DNA of 64,000 nucleotides. It comes from an uncultured Ruminococcus sp. (lineage in GTDB: Bacteria > Bacillota > Clostridia > Oscillospirales > Ruminococcaceae). Shown here in pieces: positions 26,261-35,056 of the stretch (position 1 is its first letter; each line of letters begins with the position of its first letter). The stretch covers positions 62,001 through 126,000 of the forward strand of contig UPZA01000006.1 in NCBI GenBank assembly GCA_900538575.1, given 5' to 3'. The notes below the pieces were generated by a model, which was given only the letters and a program-made list of their open reading frames with translations, was not told the DNA's origin and ran no database searches. Both the position numbers and the translations under genes were made by a program.

Positions 26261-27687
26261 TTCATTTGTATAAAGGGCTGCATGAGGAATGCGGAGTTTT
26301 CGGAATATATGCCAACAATACAAGTAATGTAGCTTCTTTGACATATTTTGCTCTGTATGCTCTTCAGCATAGAGGCCAGGAAAGCTGCGGTATTGTAGTT
26401 AACGATAAGGGCGTTTTGTCATATCATAAGGATCTTGGACTGGTTCCAGAGGTTTTTAATGAAGAAAATTTAAATAAGCTGGGGTTAGGCAATATTGCTA
26501 TAGGTCATGTTAGATATTCTACTACTGGAAAACCAAACAGATCAAATGCGCAGCCTCTTGTTGTCCGTCATATAAAGGGACCGATGTCAATCGCTCATAA
26601 CGGCAACCTTATCAACGCCAGAGAATTAAGAGAAAAATATGAGCTTAAAGGCGCGATTTTTCATAATACAAACGATACCGAAGTAATCTCGTATGCAATA
26701 ACTGAGCAGCGTCTGATTCAGCCTTCAATTGAAAAGGCTGTTGAACAGGCTATGTTTAAGTTCAAGGGAGCTTATTCTCTTGTTATAATGTCTCCGACAA
26801 AGCTGATTGCAGCCAGAGATCCACAAGGCTTCAGACCTCTTTGTATGGGCAGTACTACAGACGGCAAAGTGGTTTTTGCATCGGAAACCTGTGCTCTTGA
26901 TAGCGTCGGAGCTGAATTTGTTCGTAACGTTGAGCCCGGAGAAATAGTTGTTGCCGACAAGGAAGGCGTTAAATCAATAAAAACGCATTGCGGACAAAAA
27001 ACCTCGATGTGCGTATTTGAGTATGTATATTTTTCGAGACCGGATTCCGTTATTCAGGGCGTAAGCGTACATAGCGCACGCCTGAAGGCGGGAGAATTTC
27101 TCTGGAAAGAGCATCCGGTTGACGCCGACGTGGTTGTCGGAGTTCCTGACAGCGGTCTGGACGCAGCTTTGGGCTTTTCAAGAGCGTCCGGAATACCTTA
27201 TGGAGTAGGCTTTGTAAAAAACAGATATATAGGACGCACATTTATTCAGCCCGATCAGTCTCAGCGCTCAAATTCCGTAAGAATAAAGCTCAATGTTATA
27301 AAGGACGTTGTATGCGGAAAGAGAGTAGTTTTGATAGACGACAGCATTGTAAGGGGAACAACCAGTGCAAGAATTGTCGGTCTTATAAGAGAAGCGGGCG
27401 CTAAGGAAGTGCATATGAGAATATCGAGTCCGCCGTTTACTAATCCGTGTTATTTTGGAACTGATATTGACAGCAAAAAAAATCTAATAGCCTGTAAAAT
27501 GTCCGTTGATAAAATTGCAAAGGAAATAGGAGCCGATTCACTGGGATATTTGAGCGTTGAAGGGGTTAAGAAAATAGCGGAAGGAGCCGACTGCGGCTTT
27601 TGTGTTGGATGTTTTACCGGAAATTATCCTGTAAAGGTTCCGAAGGAAATGCCTAAGGACAAGTTTGAAAGTAAAATCGGAGAATAA
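26257..27687 (+). CDS. purF: Amidophosphoribosyltransferase
   Basis: A 476-residue enzyme for the first committed purine step, PRPP plus glutamine to phosphoribosylamine. An 11-residue propeptide (MIHLYKGLHEE) precedes the catalytic Cys12 in CGVFGIY; cleavage of such propeptides is known for this family. The glutaminase residues VRYSTTG, AHNGNL and TNDTE are intact. The PRPP loop VVLIDDSIVRGTT lies at 357-369. C-terminal cysteines in CGFCVGC fit the iron-sulfur ligands of the B. subtilis-type enzyme. The start overlaps the stop of the upstream paralogue (ATGA), so the two are translationally coupled. Confidence 0.96.
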   Translation: MIHLYKGLHEECGVFGIYANNTSNVASLTYFALYALQHRGQESCGIVVNDKGVLSYHKDLGLVPEVFNEENLNKLGLGNIAIGHVRYSTTGKPNRSNAQPLVVRHIKGPMSIAHNGNLINARELREKYELKGAIFHNTNDTEVISYAITEQRLIQPSIEKAVEQAMFKFKGAYSLVIMSPTKLIAARDPQGFRPLCMGSTTDGKVVFASETCALDSVGAEFVRNVEPGEIVVADKEGVKSIKTHCGQKTSMCVFEYVYFSRPDSVIQGVSVHSARLKAGEFLWKEHPVDADVVVGVPDSGLDAALGFSRASGIPYGVGFVKNRYIGRTFIQPDQSQRSNSVRIKLNVIKDVVCGKRVVLIDDSIVRGTTSARIVGLIREAGAKEVHMRISSPPFTNPCYFGTDIDSKKNLIACKMSVDKIAKEIGADSLGYLSVEGVKKIAEGADCGFCVGCFTGNYPVKVPKEMPKDKFESKIGE

Positions 27688-27703
27688 TTGGAGGAGCGGT
27701 TTA

Positions 27704-28738
27704 ATGAAGAGTTATTCTGAGAGTTATAAAAAGGCCGGAGTTGATGTAACAGCAGGCTATAAAGCGGTTGAATTAATGAAATCGCACGTTGCAAGAACGG
27801 CGACAAGCGGAGTTATGACGGGTATCGGCGGATTCGGAGGATTGTTTGAGCCCGATCTGACCGGAATCAATAAGCCGGTATTTGTTTCCGGTACAGACGG
27901 TGTAGGAACAAAGCTTAAAATCGCGTTTTTGATGGATAAGCACAATACGATTGGTATAGATTGCGTTGCTATGTGTGTTAATGATATTATATGCTGCGGC
28001 GCTGCTCCGCAATTTTTTCTTGACTATATTGCTGTCGGAAAGAATTATCCTGAAAAAATCGCGGATATAGTTTCAGGTATTGCTGACGGTTGCGTTGAAG
28101 CCGGCTGCGCTTTAGTCGGCGGTGAAACTGCTGAAATGCCCGGATTTTATCCTGCCGACGAATATGACGTAGCAGGCTTTTCAGTGGGCGTGGTTGATAA
28201 AGATAAGATTTTAAGACCGGAGGATCAGAAAGCCGGCGATGTATTAATAGGCATTAAATCCAGCGGGGTTCATTCCAATGGCTTTTCATTGGTAAGAAAG
28301 ATTTTTACTGTAAATGAACAAACTTTAGCAAGGCATTTTTCAGATTTAGGAACTACTCTCGGAGAATGTCTGCTGACTCCTACCAAGATATATGTAAAGC
28401 CTATTCTTAAGCTTATTGAACAGGTTAAGGTCAACGCCGTATCTCATATAACCGGAGGCGGTTTTTATGAGAATATTCCGCGATCTCTTCCGAATGGTCT
28501 TTCCGCTAAGATTGAAAGAAATTCTATTGATATTCTCCCTATATTTGATCTTATTGCGAGAACAGGTCATATTCCGGAAAGAGATATGTTCAATACGTTT
28601 AATATGGGCGTCGGTATGACTGTTTCTGTTGATAAGGCGGACGCCGACAAGGCACTGGATGTGTTAAATTCATCTGGCGCTGAAGCTTATATATTAGGTG
28701 AGCTTGTGCAAAGTGATGAAGGCGTTATTATCAGCTAA
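27704..28738 (+). CDS. purM: AIR synthetase
   Basis: A 344-residue ATP-dependent cyclo-ligase that closes the imidazole ring (FGAM to AIR). The N-terminus SYKKAGVDVTAGY, the GIGGFGGLF loop, the DGVGTKLKIA motif and the ALVGGETAEMPGFY signature are all present. Length is normal. GGAGGAG lies before the ATG at 27704. It follows purF by 16 bases and precedes purN by 38. FGAM synthase (purL), which would supply the substrate, is not in the window. Confidence 0.96.
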   Translation: MKSYSESYKKAGVDVTAGYKAVELMKSHVARTATSGVMTGIGGFGGLFEPDLTGINKPVFVSGTDGVGTKLKIAFLMDKHNTIGIDCVAMCVNDIICCGAAPQFFLDYIAVGKNYPEKIADIVSGIADGCVEAGCALVGGETAEMPGFYPADEYDVAGFSVGVVDKDKILRPEDQKAGDVLIGIKSSGVHSNGFSLVRKIFTVNEQTLARHFSDLGTTLGECLLTPTKIYVKPILKLIEQVKVNAVSHITGGGFYENIPRSLPNGLSAKIERNSIDILPIFDLIARTGHIPERDMFNTFNMGVGMTVSVDKADADKALDVLNSSGAEAYILGELVQSDEGVIIS

Positions 28739-28776
28739 TTAAATCGCTGTTATTTTGCGGCAGATTGGAGAAATCT

Positions 28777-29424
28777 ATGGAAAACTATGATAAGCCTCTA
28801 AAAAATATTATTGTTTTGGTTTCCGGTGGCGGAACCAATCTTCAGGCGCTTATCGACGCACAGAACAACGGCGGTATAAAAGGTGGAAGAATTACCTGCG
28901 TCATATCTTCAAGAGCTGACGCATATGCGTTGGTTCGTGCAATGAATAACGGTATATCAACGAGGGTTATTCCCAGAAAATCGTTTGAAAGCAGCGAAAA
29001 ATACAGTGAAGCAATAATGGAAGCGTTATATGAGGAGTATGCTGATTTAGTTGTGCTGGCGGGATTTATGACAATTCTTGACGAGAAAATTATCAAGGCT
29101 TATCCGTATAAAATAATCAACGTTCATCCGGCGCTTATACCATCGTTTTGCGGAAAGGGCTATTATGGATTAAGGGTGCATGAGGCCGCATTGGATTACG
29201 GCGTTAAAATCAGCGGGGCAACCGTTCATTTTGTCAACGAGGAGGCAGATGCCGGTGCAATAATTCTGCAAAAGTCCGTCGAGGTTAAGAATAATGATAC
29301 TCCTGAAATTCTGCAAAAAAGAATAATGGAACAGGCTGAATGGAAGATACTTCCCGAGGCTGTTTCATTGTTTTGCCAGGATAGGATTGAGATAATTAAC
29401 GGCAAGGCTTATATAAAAGAATAA
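28777..29424 (+). CDS. purN: Phosphoribosylglycinamide formyltransferase
   Basis: A 215-residue enzyme that formylates GAR using 10-formyl-tetrahydrofolate. The phosphate loop is SGGGTNLQ (16-23). The catalytic triad matches Asn115, His117 (NVHPALIPS) and Asp158 (EADAG). Length is normal. The ATG at 28777 has GGAG eight bases upstream; a TTG at 28765 would add four residues. It lies within the purine run between purM and a frameshifted permease gene. Confidence 0.95.
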   Translation: MENYDKPLKNIIVLVSGGGTNLQALIDAQNNGGIKGGRITCVISSRADAYALVRAMNNGISTRVIPRKSFESSEKYSEAIMEALYEEYADLVVLAGFMTILDEKIIKAYPYKIINVHPALIPSFCGKGYYGLRVHEAALDYGVKISGATVHFVNEEADAGAIILQKSVEVKNNDTPEILQKRIMEQAEWKILPEAVSLFCQDRIEIINGKAYIKE

Positions 29425-29446
29425 TGGCCGGTGGATGTGATAATAA

Positions 29447-29981
29447 ATGGACTATTTCAATAAGCTCCAGAAATATTTTATTTGCTTTGTTTTATATGCT
29501 GTTTTAGGCTGGAGCTATGAGGTTATTTTGGAAACTTTTATTTATCAATGGGGTTTCACTAACAGGGGAGTGTTATTCGGTATATGGAGTAGGAGCAATG
29601 TCCTTTTTGCTTTGTCTTGGGAAATTGATGAGAAAAAAAGATATTAGATGGCTTAATATTATTAAACCAATAATCATTTTTATCGGATGTGCGGCTATTG
29701 CAACTTTAATAGAGTTGACGGCGAGTTATATTTTGGAATTTGCATCAGGATCATGGCCTTGGCAGACGTATGAGGATTATAAATATAATTTTCAGGGACG
29801 TATTGCATTATCGACTTCTTTAAGATTCGGTCTGGGAGGAACAATTTTTCTTTACATAGTTCAGCCTTTTTTTGACTGGATATTGTTAAAGCCGGGTAAA
29901 AATCAATTAAATATTATCTCGGCAGTTATGTTGGCAATTTTATCGGCAGACTGTATTTATACGTTTATTATTAAAAACTGA
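29447..29981 (+). pseudogene. Frameshifted membrane protein (YPM/ABC-transporter type IV-like family)
   Basis: Two overlapping frames together encode one membrane protein. The first (from the ATG at 29447, with GGTGGATG upstream) gives LGWSYEVILETF and GFTNRGVLFG. The match then moves to another frame reading VYGVGAMSFLLCLGK, two further helices, GRIALSTSLRFGLGG, and the stop at 29981. The family normally reads NRG-x-L-x-GP-x-YG-x-G without a break. Restoring five bases near 29580 would rejoin the frames, and the site lies in a short repeated CGGT context, so slippage is plausible. The whole protein would be about 180 residues with four to five helices. A sequencing error is the main alternative. 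Confidence 0.7.
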
Positions 29982-30023
29982 TTTTACGTTCATATTATTG
30001 ACATTTCGGAAAGGATTCTTATT

Positions 30024-30740
30024 ATGAATAAATTAGACATATCAAAAGAACTCAAAAGCAATTCTTATCCGGGCAGAGGAATTATAATAGGAAAATCATC
30101 TGACGGAAAATATGCTGTTACCGCTTATTTTATTATGGGAAGAAGCGAAAACAGCAGAAACAGAATATTTGTTGAAGATGGCTGCGGTATCAGAACTCAG
30201 GCTTACGATCCGTCCAAGCTTACTGATCCGAGTCTTATTATTTATTCTCCGGTAAGAGTTCTGGGTAATAAGACTATTGTTACAAACGGTGACCAGACTG
30301 ACACTATTTATGATTTGATGAATAATCAGATGACGTTCGAGCAGTCGCTGAGAACAAGAGAGTTTGAACCGGACGCTCCTAATTATACTCCCAGAATTTC
30401 CGGTATAATAAAGGTTGATCCGCAGAAAACCTTTAATTATGCTATGTCTATTTTGAAAAGCGAAAATGGAAATCCCGATTCCTGTAATCGTTTCACTTTT
30501 TCATATAATAATCCTATAAACGGAGAGGGTCGTTTTATCCATACATATATGGGCGACGGAAATCCGCTTCCAAGCTTTGAAGGAGAGCCCAAGCTTATAG
30601 CTGTAGAGGGCAGTATTAGTGAATTCGGAAGCAATATTTGGAATAGTTTGAACAGCGAAAATAAGGTATCGTTATTTGTCAGATACATTGATCTGTCAGA
30701 CGGTACATATAAGACTGAAATTTACAATAAAAATTGCTGA
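30024..30740 (+). CDS. purO: IMP cyclohydrolase, PurO-like
   Basis: A 238-residue protein that resembles the IMP_cyclohyd family first described in archaea (PurO), which closes the second purine ring (FAICAR to IMP). The N-terminal part has YPGRGIIIGKSSDGKYAV and FIMGRSENSRNR, the family's opening. It is unrelated in fold to the cyclohydrolase half of bacterial PurH. Context supports the call strongly: the next gene encodes only the formyltransferase half of PurH, so a separate cyclohydrolase is needed. GAAAGGA lies before the ATG. Confidence 0.85.
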   Translation: MNKLDISKELKSNSYPGRGIIIGKSSDGKYAVTAYFIMGRSENSRNRIFVEDGCGIRTQAYDPSKLTDPSLIIYSPVRVLGNKTIVTNGDQTDTIYDLMNNQMTFEQSLRTREFEPDAPNYTPRISGIIKVDPQKTFNYAMSILKSENGNPDSCNRFTFSYNNPINGEGRFIHTYMGDGNPLPSFEGEPKLIAVEGSISEFGSNIWNSLNSENKVSLFVRYIDLSDGTYKTEIYNKNC

Positions 30741-30754
30741 GAGAGGTTTGATTT

Positions 30755-31933
30755 ATGTCATCAGAAATGTTTTTAAAGTACGGCTGCAATCCTAATCAGA
30801 AGCCGTCGAGAGTATTTATAGATAACGCTGAGCTGCCGTTCGAGGTACTTAACGGTAATCCCGGATATATTAATCTGCTGGACGCATTCAACGGCTGGCA
30901 GCTTGTAAAAGAATTAAAAGCTGCAACAGGACTTTGCGCCGCTACTTCTTTTAAGCATGTTTCTCCTGCGGGAGCTGCGGTTGGTCTTCCATTATCAGAT
31001 ACTTTAAAGAAAATATATTTTGTAGACGACCTCGAGGAACTTTCTCCAATTGCATGTGCTTATGCAAGAGCAAGAGGAGCTGACAGAATGTCATCTTACG
31101 GTGACTTTGTCGCACTTTCGGATACCTGCGACAAGGCGACAGCTCTTATGCTCAAAAGGGAAGTTTCAGACGGAATAATAGCTCCGGATTATACTCCTGA
31201 GGCGCTGGAGATTTTAAAATCTAAGCGTAAAGGGACATACAATGTAATAAAAATGAATCCGGATTATATACCAGAAGAAATAGAGAAAAAACAGGTGTTC
31301 GGTATAACCTTTGAACAGGGCAGAAACAATCTATTGATTAATAATTTACTTCTTGATAATGTTGTAACTGAAAATAAGATTATTCCTGAGGATAAAAAGC
31401 GCGATCTTCTTATCTCACTTATAACTTTGAAGTATACTCAGTCTAATTCGGTATGCTATGTAAAGGAAGGACAGGCTATCGGTATCGGCGCAGGTCAGCA
31501 GTCCAGAATACACTGTACCAGACTTGCAGGAAATAAAGCCGATATTTGGTGGCTTCGTCAAGCGCCACAGGTTTTAAGCCTTAAATTCGTAGATGATATA
31601 CGCCGTCCCGACAGGGATAATGCGATTGATATTTATATTTCTGAAGACTATATGGACGTTCTTGCAGAAGGCGCATGGCAGAATATATTTAAGGAGAAGC
31701 CTCCTGTTTTTACAAAGGAAGAACAAAGAAAATGGCTTTCTGAAAATACCGGAGTTTGCCTTGGATCCGACGCATTCTTCCCGTTTGGCGATAATATTGA
31801 AAGGGCAAGAAAAAGCGGTGTTTCCTTTATTGCTGAGCCGGGCGGTTCCATCAGAGATGATAATGTTATTGATACCTGCAATAAATATAATATTGCAATG
31901 GCGTTTACAGGTATTAGATTATTTCATCATTGA
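30755..31933 (+). CDS. purH: AICAR formyltransferase (stand-alone PurH C-terminal domain)
   Basis: A 392-residue enzyme that formylates AICAR with 10-formyl-tetrahydrofolate. It opens with LKYGCNPNQKPS and contains the AICARFT motifs SFKHVSPAGAAVG, QSNSVCYVKEGQ, GAGQQSRIHCTRLAG and the C-terminal EPGGSIRDD. The N-terminal IMP cyclohydrolase domain of bifunctional PurH (about 200 residues) is absent, and the frame starts directly at the formyltransferase region after GAGAGG. It follows the PurO-like gene by 14 bases. Together they should carry AICAR to IMP. Confidence 0.92.
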   Translation: MSSEMFLKYGCNPNQKPSRVFIDNAELPFEVLNGNPGYINLLDAFNGWQLVKELKAATGLCAATSFKHVSPAGAAVGLPLSDTLKKIYFVDDLEELSPIACAYARARGADRMSSYGDFVALSDTCDKATALMLKREVSDGIIAPDYTPEALEILKSKRKGTYNVIKMNPDYIPEEIEKKQVFGITFEQGRNNLLINNLLLDNVVTENKIIPEDKKRDLLISLITLKYTQSNSVCYVKEGQAIGIGAGQQSRIHCTRLAGNKADIWWLRQAPQVLSLKFVDDIRRPDRDNAIDIYISEDYMDVLAEGAWQNIFKEKPPVFTKEEQRKWLSENTGVCLGSDAFFPFGDNIERARKSGVSFIAEPGGSIRDDNVIDTCNKYNIAMAFTGIRLFHH

Positions 31934-31984
31934 TTATGTTAATAATTCAATGAAGTTAAAATACGGTTATTAAGGGGAATTTTA

Positions 31985-33265
31985 ATGAACATACTTGTTG
32001 TAGGCGGAGGCGGCAGAGAACATGCAATAGTTATGAAGCTTGCCGAGAGTAACAGAGTTGAAAAGCTATACTGTGCTCCGGGTAACGGAGGTATCTCTAA
32101 ATTTGCTGAGTGCTTTCCTGTAAAGGCTACCGATATTGACGGTATTGTTGATCTCGCTAAGAAGCTTTCCGTAGATATGGTTGTGGTAGCGCCTGACGAT
32201 CCTCTGGTAATGGGAATGGTCGACGCGCTTACAGCTGAAGGAATTAGAGCGTTCGGTCCGGATAAATCGGCCGCCGTTATCGAGGGTAGTAAGGTATTTT
32301 CCAAAAATCTTATGAAAAAATATGAAATACCTACGGCCGGATATGAAGTTTTTGATAATTCTGCCGACGCCATAAGCTATATTGAAAAGAATAATAAATA
32401 TCCTATAGTTATTAAGGCAGATGGACTGGCTCTTGGAAAGGGCGTTATTATTGCTGAAGATTTTGACGAGGCGAAAGCTGCTGTTAATACTATTATGGAG
32501 GATAAGATATTTGGCAGCAGCGGCTTGAATGTCGTGATTGAAGAATATCTTATCGGTCCTGAGGTATCTGTTTTATGCTTCACCGACGGCAAAACCATAA
32601 GCCCTATGGTAACTTCTATGGATCATAAAAGAGCCAATGATAATGATGAGGGTCTGAATACGGGAGGTATGGGAACTGTTGCCCCAAATCCGTATTATAC
32701 TCAGGAAATTTCAGATATATGTATGGAAAAGATATTTATTCCTACTATTGAGGCGATGAATAGTGAAAACCGTAAATTTAAAGGCTGTCTGTATTTTGGA
32801 CTTATGCTGACTGAGGAAGGACCTAAGGTTATTGAATATAATTGCCGTTTTGGCGATCCTGAAACTCAGGTAGTTCTTCCGCTGCTCGATACGGATCTGC
32901 TCACTGTTTTCGAAGCTGTTATTGATGAAAAATTAGAGGATATTGATATTAAATGGAAGGACGAATGCGCTGCCTGCGTTATTTTGGCCAGCGGAGGCTA
33001 TCCGGTTAAATATGCGTCTGGATATTCGATAAGCGGTCTTGATGAAAACGGACAATTAAACGGTCATTTAGTGTTTCATGCAGGTACTCGGCTAAATAAT
33101 GATCAATTTATAACGTCGGGCGGGCGTGTGTTAGGAATTACCTCAACTGCAAAAACGCTGGAATTAGCGATAAATAAAGCTTATAATGGCGTTGAATCAA
33201 TTAATTTTAAGGATATGCATTTCAGAAAGGATATTGGTTTGAAAGCTCTTAATTGCATTAATTGA
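31985..33265 (+). CDS. purD: Phosphoribosylamine-glycine ligase
   Basis: A 426-residue ATP-grasp enzyme that joins phosphoribosylamine and glycine to GAR. The N-terminus ILVVGGGGREHAI, the substrate region APGNGGI, and the ATP-grasp motifs KADGLALGKGVI, NTGGMGT and EYNCRFGDPETQ are intact. Length is normal. AGGGGAA precedes the ATG. It closes the purine cluster; a 100-base gap and an extended -10 (TGGTATAAT at 33297-33304) follow before the acyl-CoA synthetase gene. Confidence 0.96.
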   Translation: MNILVVGGGGREHAIVMKLAESNRVEKLYCAPGNGGISKFAECFPVKATDIDGIVDLAKKLSVDMVVVAPDDPLVMGMVDALTAEGIRAFGPDKSAAVIEGSKVFSKNLMKKYEIPTAGYEVFDNSADAISYIEKNNKYPIVIKADGLALGKGVIIAEDFDEAKAAVNTIMEDKIFGSSGLNVVIEEYLIGPEVSVLCFTDGKTISPMVTSMDHKRANDNDEGLNTGGMGTVAPNPYYTQEISDICMEKIFIPTIEAMNSENRKFKGCLYFGLMLTEEGPKVIEYNCRFGDPETQVVLPLLDTDLLTVFEAVIDEKLEDIDIKWKDECAACVILASGGYPVKYASGYSISGLDENGQLNGHLVFHAGTRLNNDQFITSGGRVLGITSTAKTLELAINKAYNGVESINFKDMHFRKDIGLKALNCIN

Positions 33266-33365
33266 TTGCGCGCTGTAAATATATAATATTATTTATGGTA
33301 TAATTTCATCATAGTGAAAAATTATAACTGTAATGATATATTTAATTGATTGGAAGTAATATATA

Positions 33366-35033
33366 ATGCTGTTAGACAGATATTTACCAAGGATTGAATT
33401 CAATAGTTATGAAGATTTCAAGGAAAATTACAAGGTAAACATTCCTGAAAATTTTAATTTTGGATTTGATATTGTCGATGAATGGGCAAAGAAAGAGCCG
33501 GAAAAAAATGCTTTAGTTTGGTGCAACGATCATGGAGAAGAAAAGAAATTTACTTTTAACGATATCTCCAAGCTATCAAACCGGACGGCTAATTATTTTA
33601 AAAGTATCGGTATAAAAAAAGGAACGGTAGTAATGCTGATACTAAGAAGAAGATGGGAATATTGGATTTGTGCAACGGCATTGCACAAAATCGGAGCAAT
33701 TTTAATTCCCGGAACATTGCAGCTTACTAAAAAGGATATAGTTTACAGGGGTAATGCAGCGAAAGTATCCGTTATAGTATGTCTGCCTGATGAATTTGTG
33801 ATAAATCAGGTTAATGCTGCTCAGTCTGAGATACCGAGCCTGAAAACCAAGGTTATTGTTGAAAGAAAAATTGAAGGCTGGGAGTATTTTGAAGAAAGGA
33901 TAGCTCAGTTTTCCGATGCTTTTGAACGTCCTGTCGGCAGTGAGGCAAACAAATGGAATGATATAATGCTCGTTTACTTTACCTCCGGTACTACCGGAAT
34001 GCCTAAAATGGTACAGCATAATTTTGCTCATCCTCTTGGGCATATTGTTACGGCTAAATACTGGCAGCAGGTACAGGAAAATAAGCTTCATATGAGTGTT
34101 TCTGATTCCGGCTGGGCTAAGTTCGGGTGGGGAAAGATTTACGGTCAATGGATATGTGGAGCAGTTATTTTCGCATATGATATGGATAAATTTATACCGC
34201 TTAATCTTCTAAAAAAAATAACGGAATATAAAGTTACAACTTTTTGCGCTCCTCCTACTATGTTTAGATTTATGCTTCAGGAGGACGTTAAATCGTTTGA
34301 TTTATCAAGTATAAAAACCTGCTGTATTGCCGGAGAGCCGCTTAATCCGCAGGTATTCAACGATTGGTACGCCCTTACAGGCTTAAAGCTTCGCGAGGGA
34401 TTCGGTCAGACAGAGGGAACGGTTCTTATCGCTAATTTCAAGTGGCTCGAGCCTTCGGCCGGTTCAACCGGAAAGCCTTCTCCTCTTTATGATATACGGC
34501 TTATAAATGAAAATGGTGAGGAATGCAGACCGAACGAGGAAGGAACTATCGTTGTAAACGATGTAAAAAGCAATCCTCCGGTAGGTCTGTTTACAGGATA
34601 TTACCATAATGAACAAATGACTGATGAAGCTCTGTATGGCGATTACTACGATACCGGAGATGTGGCAGTGCGTGACGAAAACGGTTATTATTGGTTTATG
34701 GGCAGAAATGACGACGTTATAAAATGCTCAGGCTACAGAATAGGACCGTTTGAAGTTGAAAGTGCGATTTTAGAGCATCCCGCTGCCGTGGAATGCGCCG
34801 TTACATCAGCTCCCGATCCTATCAGGGGACAGGTTGTGAAGGCGACTATAGTACTTGCAAGGGGATTTGAACCAAGCGAGGAACTTACTAAGGAAATACA
34901 GAATCATGTTAAAAAAGTAACTGCTCCTTATAAATATCCGAGAATTGTTGAATATGTAAGCGAGCTTCCAAAAACAATAGGCGGAAAAATAAAAAGGAAA
35001 GAAATTCGTCAGAAAGACAATAAAATGAACTGA
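33366..35033 (+). CDS. AMP-forming acyl-CoA synthetase (MACS-like)
   Basis: A 555-residue member of the ANL superfamily. The phosphate loop is YFTSGTTGMPKM (about 206-217), the A5 motif is REGFGQTEG, A7 is YYDTGDVA, A8 has the hinge R-x-D-D-V-I-K-C-S-G-Y-R-I-G-P-like stretch, and A10 is GGKIKRKEIR. It activates a carboxylic acid with ATP and transfers it to CoA. The sequence around the acyl site fits medium-chain or acetyl/propionyl-type enzymes, but the acid cannot be told. It has its own weak promoter and stands between purD and uvrC. Confidence 0.9.
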   Translation: MLLDRYLPRIEFNSYEDFKENYKVNIPENFNFGFDIVDEWAKKEPEKNALVWCNDHGEEKKFTFNDISKLSNRTANYFKSIGIKKGTVVMLILRRRWEYWICATALHKIGAILIPGTLQLTKKDIVYRGNAAKVSVIVCLPDEFVINQVNAAQSEIPSLKTKVIVERKIEGWEYFEERIAQFSDAFERPVGSEANKWNDIMLVYFTSGTTGMPKMVQHNFAHPLGHIVTAKYWQQVQENKLHMSVSDSGWAKFGWGKIYGQWICGAVIFAYDMDKFIPLNLLKKITEYKVTTFCAPPTMFRFMLQEDVKSFDLSSIKTCCIAGEPLNPQVFNDWYALTGLKLREGFGQTEGTVLIANFKWLEPSAGSTGKPSPLYDIRLINENGEECRPNEEGTIVVNDVKSNPPVGLFTGYYHNEQMTDEALYGDYYDTGDVAVRDENGYYWFMGRNDDVIKCSGYRIGPFEVESAILEHPAAVECAVTSAPDPIRGQVVKATIVLARGFEPSEELTKEIQNHVKKVTAPYKYPRIVEYVSELPKTIGGKIKRKEIRQKDNKMN

Positions 35034-35056
35034 ATAATAGACTCCCGGAGGAAATA

